Part shown: piece by piece, positions 8,227 to 16,938 of the stretch | Numbering within the stretch: the stretch's first letter is position 1 | Layout of the letters: every line of letters starts with the position of its first letter | Assembly: GCF_002321025.1 (NCBI RefSeq) | Contig: NZ_DCLL01000033.1 | Span: forward strand, 1-64,000 | Length of the DNA stretch: 64,000 nt | Source of the DNA: Acinetobacter lwoffii | Lineage (GTDB): Bacteria; Pseudomonadota; Gammaproteobacteria; Pseudomonadales; Moraxellaceae | Direction: 5' to 3' | Made by a program: the position numbers and the translations under genes | The notes under the pieces: generated by a model | What the model was told of the DNA's origin: nothing | Seen by the model: only the letters and a program-made list of their open reading frames with translations | The model's database searches: none

Positions 8227-10011
8227 ATGATGCGAACTCATTACTGCGGTTCTTTAACCGAAGCTCAAATTGACCAAACCGTAACATTATGCGGTTGGGT
8301 ACACCGTCGCCGTGACCACGGTGGTGTAATCTTCCTTGACATGCGTGACCGTGATGGTCTTGTTCAAGTGGTTATTGACCCAGATACTCCTGAAGCATTC
8401 GCAACTGCTGATAAAGTACGTTCAGAATTTGTATTAAAAATTACAGGCCGTGTACGTCGCCGTTATGAAGGCACAGAAAATGCCAATATGGTGAGCGGTC
8501 AAATCGAAGTCTTGGGTAAAGAAATTGAAGTTCTTGCTCAGTCTGAAACTCCGCCATTCCCTTTGAATGACGAAAACACCAATATTTCTGAAGAAATCCG
8601 TTTGAAATACCGTTTCCTGGATATCCGTCGTCCAGAAATGCTAGATCGTTTACGCTTCCGTTCTAAGTTAACCAACCTGATTCGTAACTACTTCGAAGAC
8701 AATGGTTTCTTAGACGTTGAAACACCAATTTTGACACGTGCGACTCCTGAAGGTGCGCGTGACTATTTAGTGCCAAGCCGTGTATCTAACGGTAGTTTCT
8801 ACGCACTGCCACAATCTCCACAGCTATTCAAACAGTTGTTGATGGTGGGCGGTATTGATCGTTACTACCAAATTGCTAAATGTTTCCGTGACGAAGACTT
8901 ACGTGCGGATCGTCAGCCAGAATTCACCCAAATCGACGTTGAAACATCGTTCATGAGTGACGATGACATCATGGATTTAATGGAAACTTTAACCGTGAAG
9001 ATGTTCAAAGAACTTCTAGACGTAGAGTTTGATAAATTCCCACGCATGACCTACAACGATGCAATGCGTGACTATGCATCTGACAAACCAGATATGCGTA
9101 TTCCGTTGAAACTGGTTGACGTTGCAGACTTGATGCAAGACGTTGAGTTCAAAGTATTCGCAGGTCCTGCAAAAGATCCTAAAGGCCGTATCGTTGCGCT
9201 TCGCGTACCGGGTGCGGGTTCACTTCCACGTAGCGCGATTGATGAATACACCAAATTTGTAGGCATCTACGGTGCACGCGGTTTGGCTTACATCAAAGTC
9301 AACGAACTTGAAAAAGGTATCGAAGGTCTTCAATCTCCAATCGTGAAATTCATCGAGCCAATCGTGCTTGATCTATTGAAACGTGTTGGCGCTGAAAATG
9401 GCGACATCGTATTCTTCGGTGCAGACAAAGCGAAAGTTGTTAACGATGCCATGGGCGCGCTTCGTGTGAAGATCGGTCATGACCTTAAATTATCAACTTG
9501 TGAGTGGGCGCCACTTTGGGTTGTTGATTTCCCAATGTTCGAAGAAACTGATGATGGCAAATGGACCTCTGTTCACCACCCATTCACGCTACCAAAATCA
9601 AGCGTTGAAGAAGTGAAGAACAACCCAGGTGCAGCATTATCTGTTGCTTACGATATGGTATTGAACGGTACTGAAATCGGTGGTGGTTCACTGCGTATTC
9701 ATAACCTTGAAATGCAAAAAGCGATCTTTGAAGCATTAGGTATTGGCGAAGAAGAAGCAGAAGAGAAATTCAGCTTCTTATTAAATGCATTACGTTACGG
9801 TGCTCCTCCGCATGGTGGTTTGGCATTTGGTCTTGACCGTCTGGTGATGCTCATGACTGGTGGTGCTTCTATTCGTGACGTCATTGCATTCCCGAAAACC
9901 AAGACTGCTGAATGTCCATTAACGCAAGCACCTGCTCCAGTTGAATCAAATCAACTGCGTGACCTTGGTATTCGCTTACGTGAAAAACCAAAAGCTGAAT
10001 CTCAAGAATAA
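8227..10011 (+). CDS. aspS: aspartate--tRNA ligase
   Basis: A class II aminoacyl-tRNA synthetase of 594 aa, the usual bacterial length. It charges tRNA-Asp in the cytoplasm. An N-terminal OB-fold binds the anticodon (VTLCGWVHRRRDHGG). It is followed by motif 1 and the GFLDVETPILTRATPEGARD region, motif 2 (KCFRDEDLRADRQPEFTQID), the bacterial insertion domain, and motif 3 (GGLAFGLDRLVML). The frame begins ATG-ATG, so the start may be 8227 or 8230. The gene forms the left boundary of the outer-core locus in Acinetobacter. A terminator hairpin follows it. Confidence 0.97.
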   Translation: MMRTHYCGSLTEAQIDQTVTLCGWVHRRRDHGGVIFLDMRDRDGLVQVVIDPDTPEAFATADKVRSEFVLKITGRVRRRYEGTENANMVSGQIEVLGKEIEVLAQSETPPFPLNDENTNISEEIRLKYRFLDIRRPEMLDRLRFRSKLTNLIRNYFEDNGFLDVETPILTRATPEGARDYLVPSRVSNGSFYALPQSPQLFKQLLMVGGIDRYYQIAKCFRDEDLRADRQPEFTQIDVETSFMSDDDIMDLMETLTVKMFKELLDVEFDKFPRMTYNDAMRDYASDKPDMRIPLKLVDVADLMQDVEFKVFAGPAKDPKGRIVALRVPGAGSLPRSAIDEYTKFVGIYGARGLAYIKVNELEKGIEGLQSPIVKFIEPIVLDLLKRVGAENGDIVFFGADKAKVVNDAMGALRVKIGHDLKLSTCEWAPLWVVDFPMFEETDDGKWTSVHHPFTLPKSSVEEVKNNPGAALSVAYDMVLNGTEIGGGSLRIHNLEMQKAIFEALGIGEEEAEEKFSFLLNALRYGAPPHGGLAFGLDRLVMLMTGGASIRDVIAFPKTKTAECPLTQAPAPVESNQLRDLGIRLREKPKAESQE

Positions 10012-10027
10012 TTCTTGAAGTATTAAG

Positions 10028-10060
10028 TGAAAAAGCTCTGCCTCGTGCGGGGCTTTTTTT
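10028..10060 (+). terminator. Rho-independent terminator of aspS
   Basis: AGCTCTGC and GCGGGGCT pair with two G-T wobbles around a CTCGT loop. AAAA precedes and a T7 run follows directly. It lies 20 bp after the aspS stop. Confidence 0.75.
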
Positions 10061-10126
10061 GTAAGATTGAGTCGTATCTGGAACAGTGGCATAATAGCCA
10101 CAGTTTTTAATCTAAGGTAATTAGCA

Positions 10127-10348
10127 ATGGCTATGCGTCCTGCAGTTCGTAATCGCAGCATTATGCTTATTGTATTTTCAGTGGTTCAATGGCTGTTCAT
10201 GCGCTATATCCTTGCCAACAATCTGTTCAACCTCGATACCAATGATCGTATTGTGTATTTTTGCCTGAGCAGTATTTTAGGTGCCCTGCTGATTTTTGTA
10301 GGTTTGATTTATATGGTGCTGAAGGGCAATCCGGACAAAGACCTATAA
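10127..10348 (+). CDS. small two-helix membrane protein
   Basis: A 73-aa protein with two hydrophobic segments (about residues 12-32 and 44-66), a basic N-terminus and a polar DKDL tail. This suggests a hairpin inner-membrane topology. The start ATG has a modest purine-rich stretch upstream (TAAGGTAATTAGCA). It lies between the aspS terminator and the acyltransferase gene and ends 18 bp before the latter, so the two may be co-transcribed. No domain recognised. Confidence 0.65.
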   Translation: MAMRPAVRNRSIMLIVFSVVQWLFMRYILANNLFNLDTNDRIVYFCLSSILGALLIFVGLIYMVLKGNPDKDL

Positions 10349-10366
10349 TCTGACCATCTGGATACC

Positions 10367-11230
10367 ATGTACACCCTACTCAAAAATTTCTCTAAGCTTC
10401 CACTAAGATTCATTCAAAATCTTGCGCAACTGGCTGGATCTCTTTTGTATCTCAGCCATTCTTCTGCACGCCGAGTGACCGAGATTAACCTGGCCTCTGC
10501 CTATCCTGAACTTTCGGAAGCTGAACGGGCTGATTTGACCAAAAGCAGCCTGAAAAGTCAGTGCATGACGTATGCAGAATCAGTCAAGATTTGGGGATCA
10601 TCACCAGACTATGCGCTGTCTTTGATTCAAGATGTGCAGGGCGAAGATATTTTCCTGAAAGCTTTGCAAAATCCTCATGGCTGCTTGGCTGTAGTGCCTC
10701 ATTTTGGTACGTGGGAACTTTTAAATGTCTGGGTGAATCAACACACCTCTCCTGTGATTATGTACAAACCTAGCAAAAATGAAGAGATCGATCGTTTTAT
10801 GCTGGAAGCCAGACAACGTCTGAATGCGACCCTTGTTCCAACCGATGATTCTGGTGTGCGTGCTGTATTTAAGCATTTAAAACAGGGTGGTTTTTCTGCA
10901 ATTTTGCCGGATCATGTTCCTAAAGAATCTGGTGGAATCTATTCTTATTTTTATGGTCAAAATGCGCTGTCCTCTACGCTTCTTTCCAAACTGGCAGCTA
11001 AAACGCAATGCTCTGTAGTTGGGCTTAGTTGTTTAAGACGTGAAGATTTGTCCGGTTATGATATTCATGTCACCGAATTATCCTCCGATATTTTATCGAG
11101 AGATTTGCAGCTTTCTGTTGATACTTTAAATAAAGAAATGGAGCGCATGATTAATGTCGCTCCGGAACAGTATTTGTGGGGGTATAAAAGGTTTAGGAAA
11201 ATAATTGATGAAAGTAATATTTATCAATAA
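10367..11230 (+). CDS. LpxL/HtrB-family lipid A acyltransferase-like protein
   Basis: A 287-aa member of the lysophospholipid/lipid A acyltransferase family. The catalytic HX4E motif is HFGTWE at about residues 109-114. It is followed by PDHVPKESGG, the family's second block. These enzymes add secondary acyl chains to lipid A at the inner membrane. No clear N-terminal membrane helix is present beyond a weakly hydrophobic start, though the family is membrane-associated. It sits at the aspS edge of the outer-core locus, which fits a role in lipooligosaccharide assembly. Whether it is LpxL, LpxM or a third paralogue cannot be told here. Confidence 0.75.
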   Translation: MYTLLKNFSKLPLRFIQNLAQLAGSLLYLSHSSARRVTEINLASAYPELSEAERADLTKSSLKSQCMTYAESVKIWGSSPDYALSLIQDVQGEDIFLKALQNPHGCLAVVPHFGTWELLNVWVNQHTSPVIMYKPSKNEEIDRFMLEARQRLNATLVPTDDSGVRAVFKHLKQGGFSAILPDHVPKESGGIYSYFYGQNALSSTLLSKLAAKTQCSVVGLSCLRREDLSGYDIHVTELSSDILSRDLQLSVDTLNKEMERMINVAPEQYLWGYKRFRKIIDESNIYQ

Positions 11231-11237
11231 ATTTTAA

Positions 11238-11960
11238 TTATTCAATTAAATCACTTAAAGTTAACTTAATATCGATTCCTAGCTTTGTTGTTCGTGCATT
11301 AACTTCATTATGTCGTTTAACAATCTTTTTAGTACTTTTTGACAGTAGAGAAGAACGCATTATCCATTGATAAATTGAATTTCTTTGCTCATATTTCTGT
11401 ATCCAACGCTTATCTCTACTTGCTTGTAATTGTTCAATACTAGGTTGAATCTTATCCCCATATAAATTACGAGATGTATCAAAAATAAATGTATAGTTTG
11501 GTGGTAGCTTTTTTAATGTAATAAGGCCTGCATCATGCCACTCATCAACCAAGTTTTGTAAAATAATCTGATCCCAAATAGTTGGATTTTGCAACATACG
11601 CTTCTCCCATTCATCCATCAGAGAATGTGCATTTTTAGTGTCATTTATAAAAATAGTACTACTAATTAAACGCTTATTATCTATGTAATGTACTGCAATA
11701 TCTTCTTCAATTGCATTGAAGTATGGCCGGATATCCTCAAGAATTATAGCATCAGCATCAACAAATAAAAGTGGGCCATGAGTTTCACGACGCATTTGCG
11801 AAATAAACACAGGCTTAAATGCAATAATGGTTTGCCAGTCATCTTTTGAAAATTGCTTTAATAGAATATGAATATTAAATTTTTTTGCTGATTCAGCTAA
11901 AATTTGAGCATGCTTCGTATATAGTTTATCATCTGTATGAAAACCAAAAACTGTCAACAT
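11238..11960 (-). CDS. DxD glycosyltransferase, outer-core locus
   Basis: A 240-aa putative GT-A glycosyltransferase. LLFVDADAII (about residues 64-73) is a DxD-type metal/nucleotide-sugar site. A later NPTIWDQIILQNLV segment resembles the conserved WDQ region of small GT8/GT77-like enzymes. There is no signal peptide. It is convergent with the acyltransferase (8 bp between stops). It is more AT-rich than the housekeeping neighbours, as is usual for horizontally exchanged OC genes. The sugar donor and acceptor cannot be deduced. Its own upstream region (11961-12183) is very AT-rich and ends at the IS982 insertion. Confidence 0.7.
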   Translation of the reverse strand: MLTVFGFHTDDKLYTKHAQILAESAKKFNIHILLKQFSKDDWQTIIAFKPVFISQMRRETHGPLLFVDADAIILEDIRPYFNAIEEDIAVHYIDNKRLISSTIFINDTKNAHSLMDEWEKRMLQNPTIWDQIILQNLVDEWHDAGLITLKKLPPNYTFIFDTSRNLYGDKIQPSIEQLQASRDKRWIQKYEQRNSIYQWIMRSSLLSKSTKKIVKRHNEVNARTTKLGIDIKLTLSDLIE

Positions 11961-12183
11961 TAAGAATCCTTTTAATTTTCTACCAATTTAAGTTTAAAAT
12001 CATAGATAAAAGTGTGATAAAAAACTATAATTTTAAATTTTTTTCGTAATTATATAACAATATAATACACATAAGTTATTGTAATTTATTTAAAAACCAA
12101 AGAAGTCATTGAAATAAATTCGATTATTTTATTTAAGTTTTAATTATAATAGAATAAATAAAAAACATAGTAAATCTTATGTA

Positions 12184-13157
12184 ACCCGAATCGTGGATAA
12201 GAAATTGACTTGAAAAATAAGAGGACTAGAGCCATCAGTTGAGTTACCACACCAAACTCACAACTCTAGTCCTGATGTTCAATAGTACCGAATTATTCTG
12301 CGTAATTGATGATTTTTTTCTTAAATTTGAATCAACTTATTGGGAGTTTCTCAAACAAAACCGTGGTTCCTTAAGAATCAGAACTGCTCAACTTACAATT
12401 TCAGAAATCTGCTTTATTGCCATTTGGTACAAATGCTCTCATTTCAATAATTTCAAAGCCTTTTTCACCTGGTTAAAAGAAGATAAAAGCCATTTATTTA
12501 AGTACTTGCCTTGCTATCAAAGGATGATTCATCTGATCAATATGCATGAATTAGCTCTACACGCTTTACATGTGGCACTGATGAAAGGTCAAGATACACA
12601 ATATTTATGGATTGATTCAACAACTCTGCCAGTTTGTAAAAATCAACGTATTCAGCGTCATAAATCATTAGTCCAAATTGCATCACGTGGTAGAAGCTCA
12701 ATGGGCTGGTTTTATGGCTGTAAATTACATATTGCGATGAATCAATTTGGTGAAATTGCCTGTTCTGCTTTATCGAATGGACATGTTGCTGACATAAAAA
12801 TGGTTGAGCATTTGGTTGAAGGCTTAAAAGCAAAGCTCTATGCAGATCGAGGTTACATCAGCCAAGAATTAAAAATTAGATTAAAAGATCAAGGTATTGA
12901 TTTAATTACTTATCATAGGAAGAATATGCAGGCTATTCAACTCTGTACATCAGATGAATATCACCTAAGACAACGCAATAAGATAGAAACATTATTCAGT
13001 TTATTGAAGGGGCAATACAATTTAGTAACGAGTAAAGCACGTAGTCTTCATGGATTTCTGAGTGGAATTTATGCTTCGCTATGTGCATATCAACTCACTC
13101 ATCAAAATAAGCCAAAAATTCAAATTATGAAATCATTGGCTTAAACAGGATTCGGGT
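12184..13157 (+). mobile_element. IS982-family insertion sequence (974 bp, apparently intact)
   Basis: The terminal inverted repeats are ACCCGAATC at 12184 and GATTCGGGT ending at 13157. They are flanked by a 6-bp direct repeat TATGTA (12178-12183 and 13158-13163), read as the target-site duplication. One full-length transposase gene fills the element. The sequence resembles the ISAba825 group. The insertion separates two divergent glycosyltransferase genes of the outer-core locus and interrupts neither. Confidence 0.85.
12275..13144 (+). CDS. IS982 family transposase
   Basis: A DDE transposase of 289 aa from the ATG at 12275 (MFNSTELFCVIDDFF, the usual IS982 start). A longer TTG-initiated frame opens at 12239. 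Visible catalytic regions are YLWIDSTTLPVCKNQR (first Asp), KLYADRGYIS (second Asp) and RNKIETLFSLLKGQYN (Glu). The frame is unbroken and fills the element between its inverted repeats, so it may be active. It is transcribed towards the downstream glycosyltransferase at 13228. Confidence 0.9.
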   Translation: MFNSTELFCVIDDFFLKFESTYWEFLKQNRGSLRIRTAQLTISEICFIAIWYKCSHFNNFKAFFTWLKEDKSHLFKYLPCYQRMIHLINMHELALHALHVALMKGQDTQYLWIDSTTLPVCKNQRIQRHKSLVQIASRGRSSMGWFYGCKLHIAMNQFGEIACSALSNGHVADIKMVEHLVEGLKAKLYADRGYISQELKIRLKDQGIDLITYHRKNMQAIQLCTSDEYHLRQRNKIETLFSLLKGQYNLVTSKARSLHGFLSGIYASLCAYQLTHQNKPKIQIMKSLA

Positions 13158-13161
13158 TATG

Positions 13162-13194
13162 TAGTCTTTGTTTTTATATAGTCTTTGTTTTAAT
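13162..13194. repeat. short direct repeat beside the IS982 right end
   Basis: TAGTCTTTGTTTT occurs twice (from about 13162 and about 13180), within an 18-bp period, just past the target-site duplication. It lies within the leader of the next glycosyltransferase gene. No function is evident. Confidence 0.5.
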
Positions 13195-13227
13195 ATACAT
13201 TATCATATCACAAAATAATTGATAAAA

Positions 13228-14127
13228 ATGAGTCTCAAAACAATCAAAATTTTTATAGGCTGTGACCCAAACAACTGTGATTTAGAACAAATGATGGTTT
13301 TAGACTACAGCATTAAAAAACATACCCAGCAGCCTGTAGAAATTATTTGGATGCAACTTTCGCGTGATCCTTCTAGCTATTGGTATTCTGATCCGAAATC
13401 GAATCAAGGATGGAGAACAGAAAACTGGGCGACACCTTTTTCCGGATTTCGGTGGGCTATTCCAGAGTATTGTCAATTTCAAGGTAAAGCCATTTACATG
13501 GATACAGATGTCATTGTACTCGATGATCTTGCACTACTCTGGGAACATCCTATTGAAGCCAATGCTATTGTGGCAGCCAAGGGGGGGGGAAGCTCAGCCC
13601 GTTTATGCACTTGTGTCTGGGATTGTGAAAAGGCCAAACATTTTCTTCCTAGAATTGAGGAATTAAAAAGTAACCCTGCCAGTCATCAAAGTCTGATGAG
13701 ACAAATTCAAAAAGAACCGTCATTGGTTCAAGCTTATAATGATCATTTTAATTGCATCGATGGTGAAAATCTAAGTATCAACGAGATTAAAATTTTGCAT
13801 TATTCCGATATGGGCACCCAGTTTAGTCACAAATATTCAATTCCTCGTCTTCAACACAATAATTCAACACATTGGTTTGATGGCGAAATTATTCCTCACC
13901 CCCGAGCGGACCTGACAACACTTTTTGACCAATACTATCACGAAGCCCTTTCTGCCGGATACCAACTTGAGGACTATACAATTACACCCTACGGAAAATT
14001 TCACAAAGCATCTCAAAAGAAATACTCGGGCAATAACATTACTCGGTCAGAAACATCCCAGCCTTGGTTTAAGAGGCTCCTGAGCAAGTTTAAAACCAAG
14101 CGTGATTCATTTAATTTAGATCATTAA
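13228..14127 (+). CDS. glycosyltransferase with a G9 tract, outer-core locus
   Basis: A 299-aa putative GT-A glycosyltransferase. AIYMDTDVIVLDD at about residues 90-102 is a DxD motif of GT8 type. The start ATG at 13228 is preferred over a TTG at 13219. A run of nine G (13581-13589) codes for Gly-Gly-Gly in the segment VAAKGGGSSARLC, right after the DxD region. The frame is open across it. Loss or gain of one G would truncate the protein, so this may be a contingency gene. It lies 70 bp after the IS982 right end, which could influence its expression. Confidence 0.75.
   Translation: MSLKTIKIFIGCDPNNCDLEQMMVLDYSIKKHTQQPVEIIWMQLSRDPSSYWYSDPKSNQGWRTENWATPFSGFRWAIPEYCQFQGKAIYMDTDVIVLDDLALLWEHPIEANAIVAAKGGGSSARLCTCVWDCEKAKHFLPRIEELKSNPASHQSLMRQIQKEPSLVQAYNDHFNCIDGENLSINEIKILHYSDMGTQFSHKYSIPRLQHNNSTHWFDGEIIPHPRADLTTLFDQYYHEALSAGYQLEDYTITPYGKFHKASQKKYSGNNITRSETSQPWFKRLLSKFKTKRDSFNLDH
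13581..13589 (+). repeat. poly-G (G9) tract inside a glycosyltransferase gene
   Basis: Nine consecutive G in an AT-rich gene, in a coding position where slippage would change the reading frame. Such tracts drive phase variation of surface glycans in other bacteria. The present length is in frame (ON). Confidence 0.85.
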
Positions 14128-14219
14128 TCCTCTAAGCAACTGAATTATCTTATCAATTAGATTATTCTCAAATAAACTTGATATAACTCATAGAAATAAG
14201 CTATGAAAGAGACAAGAAT

Positions 14220-15122
14220 ATGTGTGGTTTAATTTTCAATCATTTCGTTCGAAATTTGACAAAATATACCTATAAACTTTTAAAACCGAGTACTTACAAA
14301 CACAACAGACGCTATTGGCCTTTTTACCGTGTGGTTCGTAATGCATCGGGTCAAATTGATCAAGTTTTTTTTAGGAATACCTTAATTGCAGACCATACGC
14401 TTAACTTAAAGAATAAACATTCAAAATGTATGCTGATCGCAACAGGACCATCGATTAAAAAGATTCCTGATAAATTTTTTAAATATGAGAAACTGGACTA
14501 TATTGGCGTCAATGGAGCAATCGCTTTGAATGAGGTCACTTTTCAACACTATGTCATTATTGATCATGATTTTGTACAAAATCGTTTTGATCTCGTTGAG
14601 CGGGTTTTAGACATAGCATGCAATTTTTTCACCACCGCACGTTGCTTAGACTATATTCTAAGAAAAGTAAAAATCGAACAGATTCGTTGCCAATTTAAAA
14701 TTATTGAAATCACGAGTAACTGTAAAAATGAACTTTTTATGGGAAACACTATTCATGTTGATGAAAAAGTTAAGAGTAATTACTTCTACAATGGTTTTGG
14801 CTTTTCTACACACATGTATGACACAGTATTTGACTACTATACCGTGGCTTATACCGCATTACAGATTATGTCAGGATTAAATTACCAACATATCTATATT
14901 GCAGGTGTGGATATGAATAACTTCGACCTACCACGATTTTATGAAACTTTAGATGCAAAACAACCTACCTTATTAAACCAGCACACCCAATCAATCATAG
15001 CGGCATTTGAAACAGCAGCCTATTTCTTTGAAAGTCAAAAAGTGTCTGTTTATAATCTTTCACCCCATAGTCTTATCAAATCATTTAAGAAATTAACGCT
15101 CGAACAAGACACCATCCTCTAA
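14220..15122 (+). CDS. WaaZ/DUF115-like glycan transferase, outer-core locus
   Basis: A 300-aa protein. MLIATGPSIKKIPD (about residues 76-89) followed by YIGVNGAIAL resembles the nucleotide-binding start of WaaZ-type Kdo transferases, DUF115 and GT42-type sialyltransferases. The later YIAGVDMNNF also fits that fold. It would act on a CMP-sugar or a related donor in the cytoplasm during LOS core assembly. This family link comes from short motifs only, so donor and product are open. Leading residues are basic and aromatic, as in peripheral membrane enzymes. It is transcribed with the preceding gene and converges on the next with 30 bp between stops. Confidence 0.55.
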   Translation: MCGLIFNHFVRNLTKYTYKLLKPSTYKHNRRYWPFYRVVRNASGQIDQVFFRNTLIADHTLNLKNKHSKCMLIATGPSIKKIPDKFFKYEKLDYIGVNGAIALNEVTFQHYVIIDHDFVQNRFDLVERVLDIACNFFTTARCLDYILRKVKIEQIRCQFKIIEITSNCKNELFMGNTIHVDEKVKSNYFYNGFGFSTHMYDTVFDYYTVAYTALQIMSGLNYQHIYIAGVDMNNFDLPRFYETLDAKQPTLLNQHTQSIIAAFETAAYFFESQKVSVYNLSPHSLIKSFKKLTLEQDTIL

Positions 15123-15152
15123 GTGGTTCAGATCATCCAACCTGATAGAGCG

Positions 15153-16091
15153 TTAAGATAAGGTTTTACTCTGATCATCATGGAAATCTAGCAGTGAATC
15201 TTGAAAATACATTCCTTTTTCATAAAATTCGCCTATATGTTTACGCTCTTTACCGGCAAATTTAATCAATTTAGGGTATTCACCTGAATGATGATTGATG
15301 GCCATTTCAATTAATGTTTTTTCTTTGACCCATTTATTTTTTACCTGATAGTAAAAGGCATTTTGATCACAATCAATTAAAGTAATACTAGGCAATGCTT
15401 TCAGCATAATCACCTGACACACCACATAGGAAATCAGGTACTCTAAATTACTAATCTTTTGAAATATTCTCTCATAATTTGGCACAGTACGTTTAATTTC
15501 ATTGATATATGTTTTAGGGCCAACCTGCATGGCGTTCATTAACTCATCAAACCAATCTTTAAAAAACCTATTGTTAGGAGTCGTTGCTAAAAGCCAATTC
15601 TCGATGACTGGAGAATCAATATTGGTAGTGTTTTTTTTACGATAATAGGCAAAACTTTCGGTCTGATTTTGAGAAACCAACTCTTGAATCCAATCTAAAT
15701 TTTCATAAACGATAATACTTGCATCTAACCAGATTCCTCCATAAACATAAAGTAATTTAAATCTGATTAAATCAGCTTTATGCTGAGGTAGATGAATATT
15801 TAAAGAATCAAAATCTATCTGTATAAATTGATCAACAGTTGTTGGTGTTAAAAAATGAACCTCATAATTTGCATTTATTAGCTTTATATTTTCTATGCAT
15901 TTTTCCACAAATAATGGTACATCCCCCTCCCAATACAGCCAAATCAGCTTAGGTATTTTAACTTCTTCTGGCTTTGGATTAAGCGTAATCATATTTGCGT
16001 AATTATGAATTTTTAAATTCGTGCCTCTAATCTTGTAAAAATACATGATATAAAACTTAAGCATATAATAAGTTTTTTTAAATATTTTCAT
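15153..16091 (-). CDS. capsular polysaccharide synthesis-type glycosyltransferase
   Basis: A 312-aa protein of the Caps_synth / DXD sugar-binding family (mannosyltransferase OCH1-like). The family opening PKLIWLYWEGDVP is followed by the characteristic HKADLIRFKLLYVYGGIWLDASI at about residues 103-125. The Asp in WLDASI is the expected catalytic or metal ligand. The N-terminus is basic and hydrophobic but lacks a clear signal. It is the distal gene of the minus-strand half of the outer-core locus. Its AT content is high. The linkage made is unknown. Confidence 0.75.
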   Translation of the reverse strand: MKIFKKTYYMLKFYIMYFYKIRGTNLKIHNYANMITLNPKPEEVKIPKLIWLYWEGDVPLFVEKCIENIKLINANYEVHFLTPTTVDQFIQIDFDSLNIHLPQHKADLIRFKLLYVYGGIWLDASIIVYENLDWIQELVSQNQTESFAYYRKKNTTNIDSPVIENWLLATTPNNRFFKDWFDELMNAMQVGPKTYINEIKRTVPNYERIFQKISNLEYLISYVVCQVIMLKALPSITLIDCDQNAFYYQVKNKWVKEKTLIEMAINHHSGEYPKLIKFAGKERKHIGEFYEKGMYFQDSLLDFHDDQSKTLS

Positions 16092-16167
16092 CTAAATTAT
16101 TTCCAACATGCTCATTGATTTATTCCTTTAATGATAAATATTCAATTATTAAGATATTCGATGAATT

Positions 16168-16929
16168 TTAAGAATTTAGCAGATATTTTAGTGCATGATA
16201 ACGATCACGCCACATACGCTTCTGCTTTTTAAAGCCATATGATTTACTACGATTTTCAAGCATTTTTCGAGAAATCCCCTGAGTAGCAACCGTTCCCAAA
16301 ATATCACTATCGACCCCTGCTGGCTTCACTAGTGGTGGCCAAATCCCTAAACCTTTGCCATTTTGACTTAACCAAGACTGGAAGAAGATATCAACCGGCA
16401 TATTTATAGTTTTGCCTGCCTCAACAAAAGACTGTGCTCCCTGCCGCGACCAGATTAGCCCTAGGCCACGAATTGGGAAATAAAAAGCATGCCATAGACT
16501 TATATCCCCTATTTGCGTAATATCTTTTGCTAGTTTTTTCTTTTTTGCAGCAATATTAATAAGATACCAGTTTAAATCTTGATGTTGGTGCAAATATTCA
16601 ATGATGCTGTCAATTTTAATCTTAAAGTCACTATTAATTTTAAGGTCATCTTCCAGAACCACTAAATAATCTGCATCAGTGGCTAAAAATTTTTCAGCAC
16701 ATCCATAATGACTTAAATAACAACCTAACTCGGAATTCATTAAACTACGACCTAATACCTTATTAGTTTGATCGTCATTATAATTTATGAATTCAGAGAG
16801 TGCTTTACCCCGACCATCATAAGCAGCAAAACGTTCAAACCTCCAGCCCACACTATTAAGCTGCTGAGTTGCTGCAGCTAGACGCTCATCACTTCCGTCT
16901 AAATTAATTAAATAAGTTACAACTTTCAT
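16168..16929 (-). CDS. GT25 family LOS glycosyltransferase
   Basis: A 253-aa glycosyltransferase family 25 member. The start (YLINLDGSDERL) and the block NSELGCYLSHYGCAEKFL...YLVVLEDDLKIN carry the family's SELGC-SH and LEDD motifs. GT25 enzymes typically add galactose or glucose to LPS/LOS in the cytoplasm. It lies 9 bp downstream of the Stealth-type gene, so the two are probably in one transcript read from the ilvE side. No signal peptide is present. Confidence 0.85.
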   Translation of the reverse strand: MKVVTYLINLDGSDERLAAATQQLNSVGWRFERFAAYDGRGKALSEFINYNDDQTNKVLGRSLMNSELGCYLSHYGCAEKFLATDADYLVVLEDDLKINSDFKIKIDSIIEYLHQHQDLNWYLINIAAKKKKLAKDITQIGDISLWHAFYFPIRGLGLIWSRQGAQSFVEAGKTINMPVDIFFQSWLSQNGKGLGIWPPLVKPAGVDSDILGTVATQGISRKMLENRSKSYGFKKQKRMWRDRYHALKYLLNS

Positions 16930-16938
16930 GATTAACTC

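Noticed and set aside
10127..10348. Considered as a toxin of a type I system because it is a small membrane protein
   Set aside because: No antisense RNA signals or repeats were seen, and it has a two-helix layout in line with ordinary small membrane proteins.
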